This document shows, piece after piece, positions 27,452 through 37,718 of a stretch of DNA of 64,000 bases. The position numbers and the translations under genes are program-made. Each line of letters opens with the position of its first letter. Position 1 is the stretch's first letter. This DNA comes from Candidatus Thiothrix sulfatifontis (GTDB taxonomy: Bacteria; Pseudomonadota; Gammaproteobacteria; Thiotrichales; Thiotrichaceae): the NCBI GenBank assembly GCA_022828425.1, contig CP094685.1, positions 2,480,001 through 2,544,000 of the forward strand. The letters are read 5' to 3'. Under the pieces are notes generated by a model. That model was not told where the DNA came from. It did no database searches and saw nothing but the letters and a program-made list of their open reading frames with translations.

Positions 27452-27492
27452 GCCCCTCTACCTCTGGGAGAGGGGTTGGGGTGAGGGCTCTT
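27452..27492. repeat. REP-like palindromic repeat, copy 3
   Basis: GCCCCTCTACCTCTGGGAGA followed by GGGGTTGGGGTGAGGGC. It occupies the gap between the DUF559 gene and the large FGE-fold gene and could form an RNA hairpin between the two reading frames. Confidence 0.75.
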
Positions 27493-27519
27493 CGGCGGGG
27501 ATTTTGAAAAATTTCTGTT

Positions 27520-30459
27520 TCATTTTTTCTTCCTGAAAGGGTTTTTCAATCCTTTGAAAATTTTCTCTACTAAACCACCGCTCCCGGCACTGCCACGACC
27601 TGCCGTGTCGCCCGCGCCACGTCTGTCCGCGTCATTCCCGTCCGCTCTATCGTTGGTCGCTCTGCTCCCTGCGGCTCCGCCGCCCTGCCCTGACCTTAGC
27701 TCAAAATGACCTAAAAGCAAACGGAAACCAAGGTCGTTGTAACGGTCATCAGGCTCGTACCTGTAACGGTAGGCAGAACGGCAGAACACGCCGTCGTAGA
27801 GCCAAGCGCCGCCGCGAACGACGCGCTCAACGCCTGCTTGGTCGCCTCCGGCGACACCCTCCGGGTCTGTAACCGGCGAAGCCAGTAATTTTTCTTGCCA
27901 CACATCCTGACACCATTCCCACACGTTGCCGTGCATTTCATACAAACCCCACGGGTTGGCTGGAAGGGATTTGACAGGAACAGTCTTTTCTCTATATAGA
28001 CCTTTTTTGCCACCTGCGTAGGGATTATTACCGTTGTAATTCACCTGTTCTGGGGTAATGTTATCACCGAACGAAAACGGCGTGGTCGTGCCAGAGCGAC
28101 AGGCATATTCCCATTGGGCTTCGGTGGGGAGTTTGGCTTGTAGATTGGGAATAAGGGCATTGAGTTTTTTGATGAAGTCCTGAATGTCATTCCAGCTTAC
28201 TCGCTCAACGGGGTTGTTAGGGTTGTCGTTGAAACGGCTGGGGTTGTTGCCCATAACCGCTTGCCATAGCGATTGGGTAACGGTGGTATCTGCCAACCAG
28301 AAGCCTTGGGTTAGGGTGACTTGGTGTTGAACTTCATCGTCGTAGCGTCCTGCTTCGGATTCGGGTGAACCCATGAGGAATGTGCCGGGTTCGATCCAGC
28401 GGAAGCGTTGAGGGATGCCTTTTATCTCAAGGTCAGCATAAAGACCCAAACCATTCTGATAGCTATTAATATCACTCAGTACCTCTTGCCCAAAAGGTTT
28501 AGGCCATTCCCAATGACTGATAATTGCATCGGTTGCCTCCTTCCATAGGACGGTATATACCTTACCCACAAAAACAACTTCTGCTTGCAATCCTGTTTGG
28601 TCACGCCAAATTTTATTTGTCCAACTCGGCTTAGTGATATTTTGCAATTCAATCCAATGGGTAGCTGATTCGATTCCAACCAATCCCTGTTCGGCTTGAT
28701 AAACAGCCCCGTCCACTGCGATAGAATGCTGACCACCATCAATAGGAGCAAACAATACCGTCGGCGGCAAACCACGCAACGCACTGAATTCCGCAACAGG
28801 TGTTATTGCCAACCAATCTGCCCGTTGTGCTTGTTGTAGCTTAAATTGACCCTGATCACCGACTTGCACTACCTGCCACTGAACCCATTCTCCCCGCGCT
28901 TTTGCATCCAGCACCCACTGAAATCGTGCCAGATCAAAGTCTTTTTCCAATTGCTCAGGCCACTTACCCGCCCGAATTTCTTCTGCATAAGCCACCCCAA
29001 ACAAGTGATACGCCAACTCATTATGCTCACTGCGCCAGATACTTTCTGGTTTAGAAGCCAGAATAGTGCGGCATTGCATCACCAAGGTTTTATGCCGTGT
29101 TGAACCTTGCACTTCTTGGATAACAGTGGCACACAAGCGTTGGAGATAATCGCGTAACGCGGCATCATCACGTTGCTCCAACACACACTGATTCAGTTTT
29201 TCCAGTTGCCGCAACCCCTCAAAAGCACCGACATGATGCGCCTGCACAAGCTGCCACAATGTTTCTGCTTGCTGCGAACCGGCGAAATGCGCTTGATAGT
29301 CTTGGCGGTAACGTTCCGCTACCCGCTCATCTAAACGGATACCCAACCCAATCCGGCGGATGTCAGGGTGATTCCAGATTTCGCCTTCCCGCTCACTACC
29401 GCCCCAATGCAATGCCATACGCAAACGCCGCAATAACCCTGCATCCACCACAGGCAAACATGATAATAAAGCCAGAATCTCACTAATGGGAACAGGCGAA
29501 GCTGCCGTCAACGCAAAGCCACTTTGCCCCGGATGACGCGGCAACCGATAAGCATCATTTAAGGGGTGCGGCTTGAATGTGCGGCATAGCCACCGCTGGC
29601 GCGGGGAGCGCATCACCGGGCTGAGCGTCAATAGTGGTGCAGGATGCGAACGCAATGCCTTGAGCAAGCGTGACCAGTTGGCACTGGCATTGACGTTATC
29701 GGCTGTTACCCCCAAATCCCCCAAGACCAAAATCGGCACATCCGCTGGTGGGAGTTGCCACTGTTGCCACTCGTCATCCGCCTGCCCCGGCCACGGGATG
29801 CAATCAGGTATTTCCCCAGACCAAGCCGTATCCTCAAAACGGATAGCTTCAACGGCATCCTCACCCAACAACGCCTTGAATTGTTGGATGACACGCGCAA
29901 AATCGCCCCAATACGGTTCTAAATGCAGCCCTGCATCCACAATAATATGCAAACGTTGCGCCCAATGTTGGCGCGACATCTGCGGTAAACGCTGCAACGC
30001 TTTACCCAATGCCACTTGGCGTGCCAGTCGTTGCTGATCCAAACGTTTGCTGGTACGAGACACCCCAAGGCTATTCAACAAAAACGGAATAAGGCGTGAG
30101 AGCGGCAATAAGGGTGGTGGCGGTGCAAAATGGTATGAATCCGTGCTGTTTGCATTAGGCAATAAACGCATGGCGGGGTCATGCAGATAGTCCGACGCTT
30201 GTTTGTCAGGCTCTGTTACACGGGTGATTTTATTGACCCGCAAAAAACGGGCTGGCGGGCGTTGTGGAATGGCTACGTCTGGTGTCGTTTCAAACGGTAT
30301 CAATGTTGAAGTGGTGTGGTGTGAAGCGGTATCGGCATCATCAACGGTAAGCGGTTCTGGCGCAGACTGTTTGACATAACCAAACACAGTCGCCATTTTT
30401 TGCAGATTGGCATCCTCTTCCCCCGCCGCTTGTAGCAGTGCCAACCGCCCCCATGCCAT
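27520..30459 (-). CDS. Large protein: vWA-like N-terminal region plus C-terminal FGE/SUMF1-fold domain with DGR-like variable region
   Basis: 979 residues. About 165-290 (RLHIIVDAGLHLEPYWGDF ... VPILVLGDLGVTADN) looks like a degenerate von Willebrand A fold, with DxGxH in place of the DxSxS metal site (inference). A long helical middle follows. About 690-925 is an FGE fold: RFRWIEPGTFLMGSPE, VTLTQGFWLADTTVTQSLW, KLPTEAQWEYACRSG, YEMHGNVWEWCQDVW, RVVRGGAW, GFRLLLG. One Cys remains after RGGAW, so formylglycine chemistry is unlikely. The Gly/Arg/Asp-rich tail ends in a basic KNPFRKKK. It starts 3 bases after the MoxR-type ATPase gene, so they form one operon; the protein is a likely sensor partner of that ATPase. 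Confidence 0.75.
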   Translation of the reverse strand: MAWGRLALLQAAGEEDANLQKMATVFGYVKQSAPEPLTVDDADTASHHTTSTLIPFETTPDVAIPQRPPARFLRVNKITRVTEPDKQASDYLHDPAMRLLPNANSTDSYHFAPPPPLLPLSRLIPFLLNSLGVSRTSKRLDQQRLARQVALGKALQRLPQMSRQHWAQRLHIIVDAGLHLEPYWGDFARVIQQFKALLGEDAVEAIRFEDTAWSGEIPDCIPWPGQADDEWQQWQLPPADVPILVLGDLGVTADNVNASANWSRLLKALRSHPAPLLTLSPVMRSPRQRWLCRTFKPHPLNDAYRLPRHPGQSGFALTAASPVPISEILALLSCLPVVDAGLLRRLRMALHWGGSEREGEIWNHPDIRRIGLGIRLDERVAERYRQDYQAHFAGSQQAETLWQLVQAHHVGAFEGLRQLEKLNQCVLEQRDDAALRDYLQRLCATVIQEVQGSTRHKTLVMQCRTILASKPESIWRSEHNELAYHLFGVAYAEEIRAGKWPEQLEKDFDLARFQWVLDAKARGEWVQWQVVQVGDQGQFKLQQAQRADWLAITPVAEFSALRGLPPTVLFAPIDGGQHSIAVDGAVYQAEQGLVGIESATHWIELQNITKPSWTNKIWRDQTGLQAEVVFVGKVYTVLWKEATDAIISHWEWPKPFGQEVLSDINSYQNGLGLYADLEIKGIPQRFRWIEPGTFLMGSPESEAGRYDDEVQHQVTLTQGFWLADTTVTQSLWQAVMGNNPSRFNDNPNNPVERVSWNDIQDFIKKLNALIPNLQAKLPTEAQWEYACRSGTTTPFSFGDNITPEQVNYNGNNPYAGGKKGLYREKTVPVKSLPANPWGLYEMHGNVWEWCQDVWQEKLLASPVTDPEGVAGGDQAGVERVVRGGAWLYDGVFCRSAYRYRYEPDDRYNDLGFRLLLGHFELRSGQGGGAAGSRATNDRADGNDADRRGAGDTAGRGSAGSGGLVEKIFKGLKNPFRKKK
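27667..27687 (-). repeat. GC hairpin block after variable region, copy 2
   Basis: Same 21-base block as at 26117-26139, with inverted repeat GCGGC-TCC-GCCGC at 27671-27683. Here it is translated as QGGGAAG in the protein tail. A second shared stretch further downstream (27579-27600, compare 26023-26042) is coding here but lies beyond the stop of the other paralog. Confidence 0.5.
27721..27822 (-). other. Candidate DGR variable region, copy 2
   Basis: RVVRGGAW to GFR segment of the 979-residue protein. Variable codons are ctc, tac, gac, ttc, tgc, tac, tac, tac, gac, tac, aac, gac, all NNC. Conserved residues W, CRSA, R, P, D-R and GFR sit where retroelement-target FGE-fold proteins keep them. 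One AAC codon remains unmutated. Confidence 0.55.
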
Positions 30460-30462
30460 TGT

Positions 30463-31539
30463 TTAACCGTCCACTTCTTTTTTCAGGGCATAACGGGCTA
30501 TTTTATCAAGCCGGGTTTGTTGTTCCGTTTTCTCTAACGATTGCAAAGCACTCAGCAAGTCGATGTATTCCGCTAATCCCGGTGGATAACGGTTTTGGCT
30601 ATCCCCTTCCCTATCTGCCCATAGCTGTTTAGCCGCCTGCAAATAGACAGCATCCGCAATACGGCTACCAAAATGCAATTGACCGCGTTCCACCAACCAC
30701 GCATGACGTTTTTCAACAGTCTCATCATGCCATGTCACCGTTATTTTTTCGGGGGACTCTTCCATTTTCAAGGTGTGTACAAAACAGCGGCGCACGAAGG
30801 CAGAGGGCAATTCACGCTCCTCATTCGTGGTAATCACCACCAGCACCCGCACAGGATCAGCCTGTACAGGGTTATTCAATACACTGTTCGCATCTGCCTG
30901 CTGGGTATCATGTAGGTAAGGAACACTAAAACGGTATTGCCCTAAAGTTTCCAATAAACCATTAGGCAAATCAGGCTCGGCTTTATCAATTTCATCCAAG
31001 AGCAACACAACACCGCCTGTTGGTGGCTGCCATGTTTTACCTTGCGGGGTTGTGCTGTCGGGCTTTAACGGTTCAGGGCGTAAGCGAGTATAACAGGCTT
31101 GATACTGATACGCGGCAGCCTGCCAATCATAAGCCCACCAGAATACACCGGGCGAAAGGAAGTTCAGCGGATTAAGCCTATCTTGGATCGCGCTGCAACC
31201 TGATGCTGAGGGTGAAGCGTTACCCATACTACGTGCTTGCGCTTCACCTAAACGCCCTATCGCATCAAAGTGGCAATGCAAATCGCTAAGTTCGGTACTG
31301 CCGTGTATGACTTCACTAACAAATGCCCAGCCCAATTGTTCGGCTATCGCTTTTGCCATCTGGCTCTTACCCGTCCCCGGTTTTCCCCTCACCAACAAAG
31401 GTCGCCCTGCGGAATACGCCGCCCACAGTGCGTAGCAATCCTCTTCGTTGAAAACGTGGTGTAACCTCCGCCCCGAATTGGAAACGGTAAAATTGGGAGG
31501 GATAAAATCTTTGAGCTTAGGCACTTCTTGTTTAGACAT
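30463..31539 (-). CDS. MoxR-type AAA+ ATPase
   Basis: 358 residues. Walker A GKPGTGKSQ (residues 52-60), an insert with STELSDLHCHFD, Walker B VVLLLDEIDKAEPDLPNGLLE, sensor 1 VITTNEERELP and arginine finger FVRRCF. A helical lid occupies the C-terminal third. The WWAYDWQAAAYQ segment before Walker B is typical of the MoxR-like ATPases that accompany FGE-fold and protease genes. It overlaps the upstream gene by 8 bases and is followed after 3 bases by the vWA-like/FGE protein. MoxR ATPases work with vWA partners to remodel client proteins (family knowledge); here it is the presumed NTP-dependent switch of the conflict system. Confidence 0.85.
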   Translation of the reverse strand: MSKQEVPKLKDFIPPNFTVSNSGRRLHHVFNEEDCYALWAAYSAGRPLLVRGKPGTGKSQMAKAIAEQLGWAFVSEVIHGSTELSDLHCHFDAIGRLGEAQARSMGNASPSASGCSAIQDRLNPLNFLSPGVFWWAYDWQAAAYQYQACYTRLRPEPLKPDSTTPQGKTWQPPTGGVVLLLDEIDKAEPDLPNGLLETLGQYRFSVPYLHDTQQADANSVLNNPVQADPVRVLVVITTNEERELPSAFVRRCFVHTLKMEESPEKITVTWHDETVEKRHAWLVERGQLHFGSRIADAVYLQAAKQLWADREGDSQNRYPPGLAEYIDLLSALQSLEKTEQQTRLDKIARYALKKEVDG

Positions 31540-32446
31540 GGGCAGCTACTCGCTTGGGGTTCTTGAGTCGGAGTATAACGGCTAGATCTTCCAGCAACGA
31601 ACTTTGATCTTCACGACAAGGCGACAACTCATCAAGACTCGTTTGCACACAACAGATGAACTGTACACATCCTGCTAGTTTTTCTTTCAGCTTCGGGTAA
31701 CAAGCCAAATCCTCTAACATCTCCAAATAAGCATTAGAAACGATGTAATAGATCGGTTTACCACCTTGGCGTTTCGATAAGGCACGGGCAGTTTTTTGTA
31801 TATCAGCCAGAAGCCTATCAACATCTTGCGGTGCGCTGTCGACTCGTCGCAATTGCTTAAAAATCTCACTCAATATCTGAATATCGGATGCGCCCGCCGT
31901 ATGCCCATCAAACACCATCGGGTCATGAATGCTGCTGGCGGGTATGGGATCACCGTATTCATCAAGATCATAGCGGGCTTGCTGTAATAAACTGCGCGAA
32001 ATGATGACTTCCACATAGGCTTGCGTATCCAGAGATAGACTACGGGTAACGCTGTCTTGCGCGGTGCTTTGCAAACTGGCTTCGTGTTGAAGCCACCATT
32101 CAGGGTCAACGCTATTGATCAACAACCAGCCGCACAATTGCTCAACATGGGTTAGATAATCTTCCCAGCGCTCCTTGAGTGACTCCGGCTTTTTCTTATC
32201 TAGCTCCAACGAGATTTGAGCGAGTACTCCAACTGCCTGACTAACCTCTTGCTTTTCAACAAGGTGTGCTGCGATGTCAGCCGCGATAGCACAGGAATCC
32301 AGCTTCAAGACGGCTTTCAATTTCTCGCGCAGCACGAGTTGTCCATCCAGAATGCGCGTTGCTTCGGCTTTTACCTTGGTGTGCAATTGAGCTGTTACCT
32401 GCCTGGCAGGCTTAACGATTTCACGAAATAATTTTTCATTGTGCAA
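31532..32446 (-). pseudogene. 3' part of the protease fusion gene interrupted by an IS5-family element
   Basis: About 304 residues, mostly helical (EKLFREIVKPARQVTAQLHT, LKLDSCAIAADIAAHLVEKQ, WEDYLTHVEQLCGWLLIN) with a mixed C-terminal half (KPIYYIVSNAYLEMLEDLA). No family is recognised; by position it should be the effector- or adaptor-binding region of the protease. The apparent TTG start is only the codon left at the insertion point. Deleting the element and one AAT copy joins ...SIPWL to LHNEKLF... in frame with the trypsin domain at 33518-34101, giving a protein of about 498 residues. It may still be expressed if translation re-initiates. Confidence 0.7.
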
Positions 32447-32447
32447 T

Positions 32448-33517
32448 AGACATTATCTATAAAAAAAATAAAATATATAGATAATAATTATAAATGGCAA
32501 AATGCACATCCAGAGCGTAAATTCCTAACAGTAATAACAGCCTAGAGTAGGGACTAACGGCATGGCGGAGTACAGCTTTAACGCATTGAAATCCAATGAA
32601 AAGGCATTTGTTGCCATGACCAGTCTCAACGTCAAGGAGTTTTTGGGTTTGCTCGAACTGTTCAGCGCAGCTTACCAAACTGACCTACACGCACGGGGCA
32701 AACGTGTTGATGAGACGCGGGGTCGTTCTGATGGGAAACTGGCATTAATAGAAGACAAACTGTTTTTCATTCTGTTTTACCTGAAGACCTATCCTTTACA
32801 AGAAGTGCTGGCGCATTCATTTGATCTTCCCCAAAGTGTGGCAAACCACTGGATACACCGCTTATGCCCGGTATTACAAAGTGCATTGGATAAGATGGGA
32901 CATAAGCCCATTCGACTATGCTCAGAATTAATGGGACGGCTAGCAGAAGAAGGGCAACAGGAATTGGTTATTGACGGAACAGAGCGGAGAATCCAGCGCC
33001 CCGTGGATAATGATGTCCAGCGTGAATACTATAGTGGTAAAAAAAATCCCATACGGTTAAAAACAATGTCATCGTTGGCTGTGCTGACAGACATATCAAA
33101 TACTTAGGGAATACCCACTCAGGCAAGAAGCATGACAAGAAAATTGCCGATGAGGAGCAGACCCGATTACCGGAGGGTTCTGTGATTTTACGTGATTTAG
33201 GCTTCAAGGGGGCTGACATGGGAAAAGGTGTCACCGTCATTGAGCCAAAAAAGAAGCCACGGAATAAATGCCTGACCCCGCAAGAAAAAGAAGAAAACCG
33301 TCAAATTTCTGCCCGCAGGGTAGTCGTTGAACATATCATCAGTGGTATTAAACGCTGCCGATGCCTGAAAGATGTGTACCGTAATTTAAAAGATGACTTT
33401 GATGACCAGATTATGGAAATTGCTTGCGGACTACACAACCTGAGAAACTCCATGAGAAATCCCATCTATTGAAAGTTTTAAAAACTTTTAGATAAAAATT
33501 ATTTATAGATAATGTCT
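32448..33517 (+). mobile_element. IS5-family insertion sequence (1070 bp)
   Basis: Ends are inverted repeats beginning AGACATTATCTATAAA on both sides when read inward. A 3-base duplication AAT flanks it (32445-32447 and 33518-33520). Both ends are strongly AT-rich. It carries one transposase gene in two frames. Length, transposase type and 3-base duplication fit the IS5 family. It splits the minus-strand trypsin-like fusion gene. Confidence 0.9.
32562..33472 (+). CDS. IS5-family transposase, split by a -1 frameshift at an A8 run
   Basis: Frame one (32562-33107) has the HTH_Tnp_4-like N-terminus (LIEDKLFFILFYLKTYPLQE) and the first catalytic Asp in VIDGTERRIQRP. At GGTAAAAAAAATCCC (about 33035-33049) a -1 slip continues as KKKSHTVKNNVIVGCADRH, IKYLGNTHSGKKHDKK, then LRDLGFKGADM (second Asp) and the C-terminal RRVVVEHIISGIKRC with the Glu. 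The combined protein is about 303 residues, normal for DDE_Tnp_4 transposases. The slippery run may allow programmed frameshifting; alternatively this is a disabling indel. Confidence 0.8.
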
Positions 33518-34101
33518 AATAGCCACGGAATTGAAACGGCTTTGAAGTAGCCTTCTAACGACGAATAGTCATGGGTAATCACCGCAGCCAATTGCTGACC
33601 AATAAACACCGGAGAGCCTGAAAAGCCAGCCCAACCATTGGCTTCTATCGCATCAACATCCGTTGCCAATTCGACCACATGCTTTTTCAAACCTGCCACT
33701 GTGCCCGACATGCCCAAATCATCGCGAATCGTTGGCTCTTTAGCTGCTCGTGGAAAACCCCGACCTGACCACGCAGTAGTTGGCACAGGAGCAGTAAGCA
33801 ACCAGTCTACCTGAGGTGGTTTGAATGGTGTTGCTTGGGGGCAACGAATAACTGCAACGTCGATATTTGGCTCACAAGCAAATCCATCAAACACAATATC
33901 CGCATCCGCAAACAGCATTTCATGTTTGTCTTGTTCAGGCCATACCAGTTTCAATTGGGGATTGTCTGCACGCTTGTCAAAACGCACCACATGACGAGCA
34001 GTTAGAACTAACCCATTTCCAATGGAATATCCCGTACCAATGCAAGGATCACCGTCTTTATCGTGAGCATAAACCTGCACCAACCAATCGGCATTGAGCA
34101 T
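33499..34101 (-). CDS. Trypsin-like serine protease domain, 5' part of a gene interrupted by an IS5-family element
   Basis: 200 residues, of which the first 194 are native. Chymotrypsin-like fold with His37 in LTARHVV, Asp81 in NIDVAVIRC and Ser161 in GFSGSPVF, so the protease domain is complete and probably catalytic. There is no signal peptide: a cytoplasmic protease, as in NTP-dependent conflict systems. After the WL at residues 193-194 the frame enters the insertion sequence and stops six codons later. The separated C-terminal region is at 31532-32446. The gene begins 15 bases after the trypco2-like gene with GAGGG upstream. Confidence 0.8.
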   Translation of the reverse strand: MLNADWLVQVYAHDKDGDPCIGTGYSIGNGLVLTARHVVRFDKRADNPQLKLVWPEQDKHEMLFADADIVFDGFACEPNIDVAVIRCPQATPFKPPQVDWLLTAPVPTTAWSGRGFPRAAKEPTIRDDLGMSGTVAGLKKHVVELATDVDAIEANGWAGFSGSPVFIGQQLAAVITHDYSSLEGYFKAVSIPWLLDIIYK

Positions 34102-34116
34102 AATGCACCCTCATGG

Positions 34117-34449
34117 TCAGGCTTTATCGTTGATTGTCATCGCATTAGAACCTGTTGCTGCGATTTCTTCAGCCGTTTTGGTCGTATCGACCACCTGCAA
34201 ACTGAGTTTGATTTTCTGGGTCACTGCATCTTTCAGTTCACCGTTGGCTTTCGCATCCGCATCAATCACCCAGAAGCGCACTTTGCCAGACACACCAGCA
34301 TCCACTTTACGTTCAACCACGGTTTGCAGTTCGATGTCTACATTGTTGATGTTAAAACGGATGCCTTGCCCTTCTCCATCACGCTTGGCAAGATTTAACT
34401 CCTCGCGCAACGCCTTAATGACCTCTGCCAGTTCCAATTTCTGTGCCAT
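34117..34449 (-). CDS. Trypsin-co-occurring domain 2 (trypco2)-like protein
   Basis: 110 residues: an N-terminal helix LELAEVIKALREELNLAKRD, then a beta sheet (IRFNINNVDIELQTVVER, GKVRFWVIDADAKA, KIKLSLQVVD) and a polar tail. This is the profile of the small trypco2 family found beside trypsin-like peptidases in conflict-system operons. It starts the operon, with GGAG before the ATG. It is presumably a partner or inhibitor/regulator of the protease encoded next (inference). Confidence 0.7.
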   Translation of the reverse strand: MAQKLELAEVIKALREELNLAKRDGEGQGIRFNINNVDIELQTVVERKVDAGVSGKVRFWVIDADAKANGELKDAVTQKIKLSLQVVDTTKTAEEIAATGSNAMTINDKA

Positions 34450-34521
34450 TTTGATTTCTCCAGCCCGTAAAAATTATTTTTCTTTATAGCGGCTGAACAA
34501 AGGATGCGCAAGGAAAGAATC

Positions 34522-34536
34522 GCTTGCAGGGCAAGC
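34522..34536. repeat. Small hairpin, possible REP element
   Basis: GCTTGC-AGG-GCAAGC is a perfect 6-base stem, followed by TCCTAC. This resembles REP sequences of other gammaproteobacteria. It lies between the trypco2-like gene and guaA; only one copy was noticed. Confidence 0.35.
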
Positions 34537-34568
34537 TCCTACAACAGAAGCTCACGACTACATTCCTA

Positions 34569-34614
34569 CTCCCCCTCTGCCTCCGGGAGAGGGGGCTGGG
34601 GGGTGAGGGTCTTC
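34569..34614. repeat. REP-like palindromic repeat, copy 4
   Basis: CTCCCCCTCTGCCTCCGGGA then GAGGGGGCTGGGGGGTGAGG; the same family as at 26986, 27055, 27452 and 51795. It abuts the guaA stop codon and its hairpin may act as the end-of-operon structure. Confidence 0.75.
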
Positions 34615-36190
34615 ACTCCCACTCAATCGTAGCCGGAGGTTTCCCCGAAATATCATAAACCACACGAGAAACCCCGCGTATCTCATTGATAATCCGCCGC
34701 GACAACAGATCCAACAACTCATACGGCAAATGCGCCCAACGCGCGGTCATAAAGTCAATCGTCTCCACCGCCCGCAACGCAATCACGTAATCGTAACGCC
34801 GCCCATCGCCGGTCACGCCTACCGATTTCACCGGCAAAAACACCGCAAACGCCTGCGAGGTCTTGTCATACAAATCATGTTTGCGCAGTTCTTCAATGAA
34901 AATGTGATCAGCCAAACGCAACAAATCCGCGTATTCCTTCTTCACCTCACCCAAAATCCGCACACCCAAACCGGGACCTGGGAACGGATGGCGATACACC
35001 ATTTCCGGCGGCAAACCCAGTTCCACCCCCATCACGCGCACTTCGTCCTTAAACAATTCGCGTAACGGCTCAACCAGCCCCATCTTCATATTTTCCGGCA
35101 AACCGCCGACGTTATGGTGTGACTTGATCAAATGCGCCTTGCCCGTTTTCGCCCCCGCCGATTCAATCACATCGGGATAAATCGTGCCTTGCGCCAACCA
35201 TTTCGCCGAAGTCAGCTTGGAGGATTCCTCATCGAAAATATCAATGAACAACCCGCCAATGATCTTGCGCTTCTTCTCCGGGTCAGTCACACCCGCAAGG
35301 GCTGACAGGAAGCGTTCCTCCGCATCCACCCGGATCACTTTCACGCCCATGTGTTCGGCGAACATCGCCATCACCTGATCGCCTTCACGATAACGTAACA
35401 AGCCAGTGTCCACGAATACGCAGGTCAATTGCGTACCAATCGCCTTGTGCAACAACGCCGCCACCACCGACGAATCTACCCCGCCGGACAAACCGAGGAT
35501 GACTTCATCCGAACCCACTTTCTCACGAACGGTACGAATGTTTTCGTCAATAATATTCGCCGTCGTCCACAACCCTGCACAACCGCAAATGCCCTGCACA
35601 AAGCGTTGCAAAATGCGCTTGCCTTGCTTGGTATGGGTCACTTCCGGGTGGAATTGCAGCGCGTAGAAATGCCGCGCTTCATCCGCCATCCCCGCAATCG
35701 GCGCGGAATCGGTGCTTGCCATTAGCTTAAAGCCTTCCGGCATCGCGGTGACTTTATCGCCATGCGACATCCACACATCCAGCAAGCCGAAACCGTCAGC
35801 GGTCACATGGTCTTCGATTTCACGCAACAATTCGGTGTGCCCACGCGCCCGCACTTGCGCATAGCCAAACTCGCAATGGCTGGACGATTCCACCGCCCCA
35901 CCAAGTTGCACCGCCATCGTCTGCATCCCGTAGCAAATGCCCAGCACCGGCACACCCAGCGTAAACACATTCTCAGGCGCTTTCGGCGGTTCAGCATCCG
36001 TCACCGATTCAGGGCCACCGGACAAAATAATGCCCTTCGCACCGAATGCAGCAACCGCTTCAGCCTCCACATCCCACGGGTAAATCTCACAATAAACCCC
36101 AACCTCGCGCACACGCCGTGCAATCAACTGCGTATATTGCGAACCGAAATCGAGGATCAGTACACGATCCGCATGAATATTCTGTGTCAT
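34613..36190 (-). CDS. guaA: GMP synthase (glutamine-hydrolysing)
   Basis: 525 residues from ATG 36190. A class I glutamine amidotransferase domain (Cys86 in LGICYGMQ, His/Glu in [11 protein letters not shown]) is followed by an ATP-pyrophosphatase domain with PP-loop [11 protein letters not shown] near residue 235 and a C-terminal dimerisation domain ending in KPPATIEWE. It converts XMP to GMP with glutamine and ATP in the cytoplasm. The ATG lies 3 bases after the guaB stop; TTG one codon earlier is less likely. It forms the classic guaBA operon. The stop overlaps a REP-like repeat. Confidence 0.97.
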   Translation of the reverse strand: MTQNIHADRVLILDFGSQYTQLIARRVREVGVYCEIYPWDVEAEAVAAFGAKGIILSGGPESVTDAEPPKAPENVFTLGVPVLGICYGMQTMAVQLGGAVESSSHCEFGYAQVRARGHTELLREIEDHVTADGFGLLDVWMSHGDKVTAMPEGFKLMASTDSAPIAGMADEARHFYALQFHPEVTHTKQGKRILQRFVQGICGCAGLWTTANIIDENIRTVREKVGSDEVILGLSGGVDSSVVAALLHKAIGTQLTCVFVDTGLLRYREGDQVMAMFAEHMGVKVIRVDAEERFLSALAGVTDPEKKRKIIGGLFIDIFDEESSKLTSAKWLAQGTIYPDVIESAGAKTGKAHLIKSHHNVGGLPENMKMGLVEPLRELFKDEVRVMGVELGLPPEMVYRHPFPGPGLGVRILGEVKKEYADLLRLADHIFIEELRKHDLYDKTSQAFAVFLPVKSVGVTGDGRRYDYVIALRAVETIDFMTARWAHLPYELLDLLSRRIINEIRGVSRVVYDISGKPPATIEWE

Positions 36191-36193
36191 CAA

Positions 36194-37687
<1,494 letters not shown>

Positions 37688-37689
37688 TC

Positions 37690-37718
37690 ATTATAGGGTT
37701 TGACCTCCAGTCGGTAAA
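37690..37718 (-). promoter_or_regulatory. Sigma-70-type promoter for guaBA
   Basis: On the minus strand: -35 TTTACC (37713-37718), a 17-base spacer and a perfect -10 TATAAT (37690-37695), 35 bases before the guaB ATG. It overlaps a plus-strand promoter-like sequence. Confidence 0.65.

Noticed and set aside
26986-27492. Possible CRISPR array because of repeated GC-rich units
   Set aside because: Units are palindromic, irregularly spaced and in both orientations, without uniform spacers; they fit REP-like elements.
26090-34449. A complete diversity-generating retroelement
   Set aside because: No reverse transcriptase motif (such as YADD in an RT context), no accessory avd-like gene and no template repeat were found in the window; only target-like variable regions are claimed.
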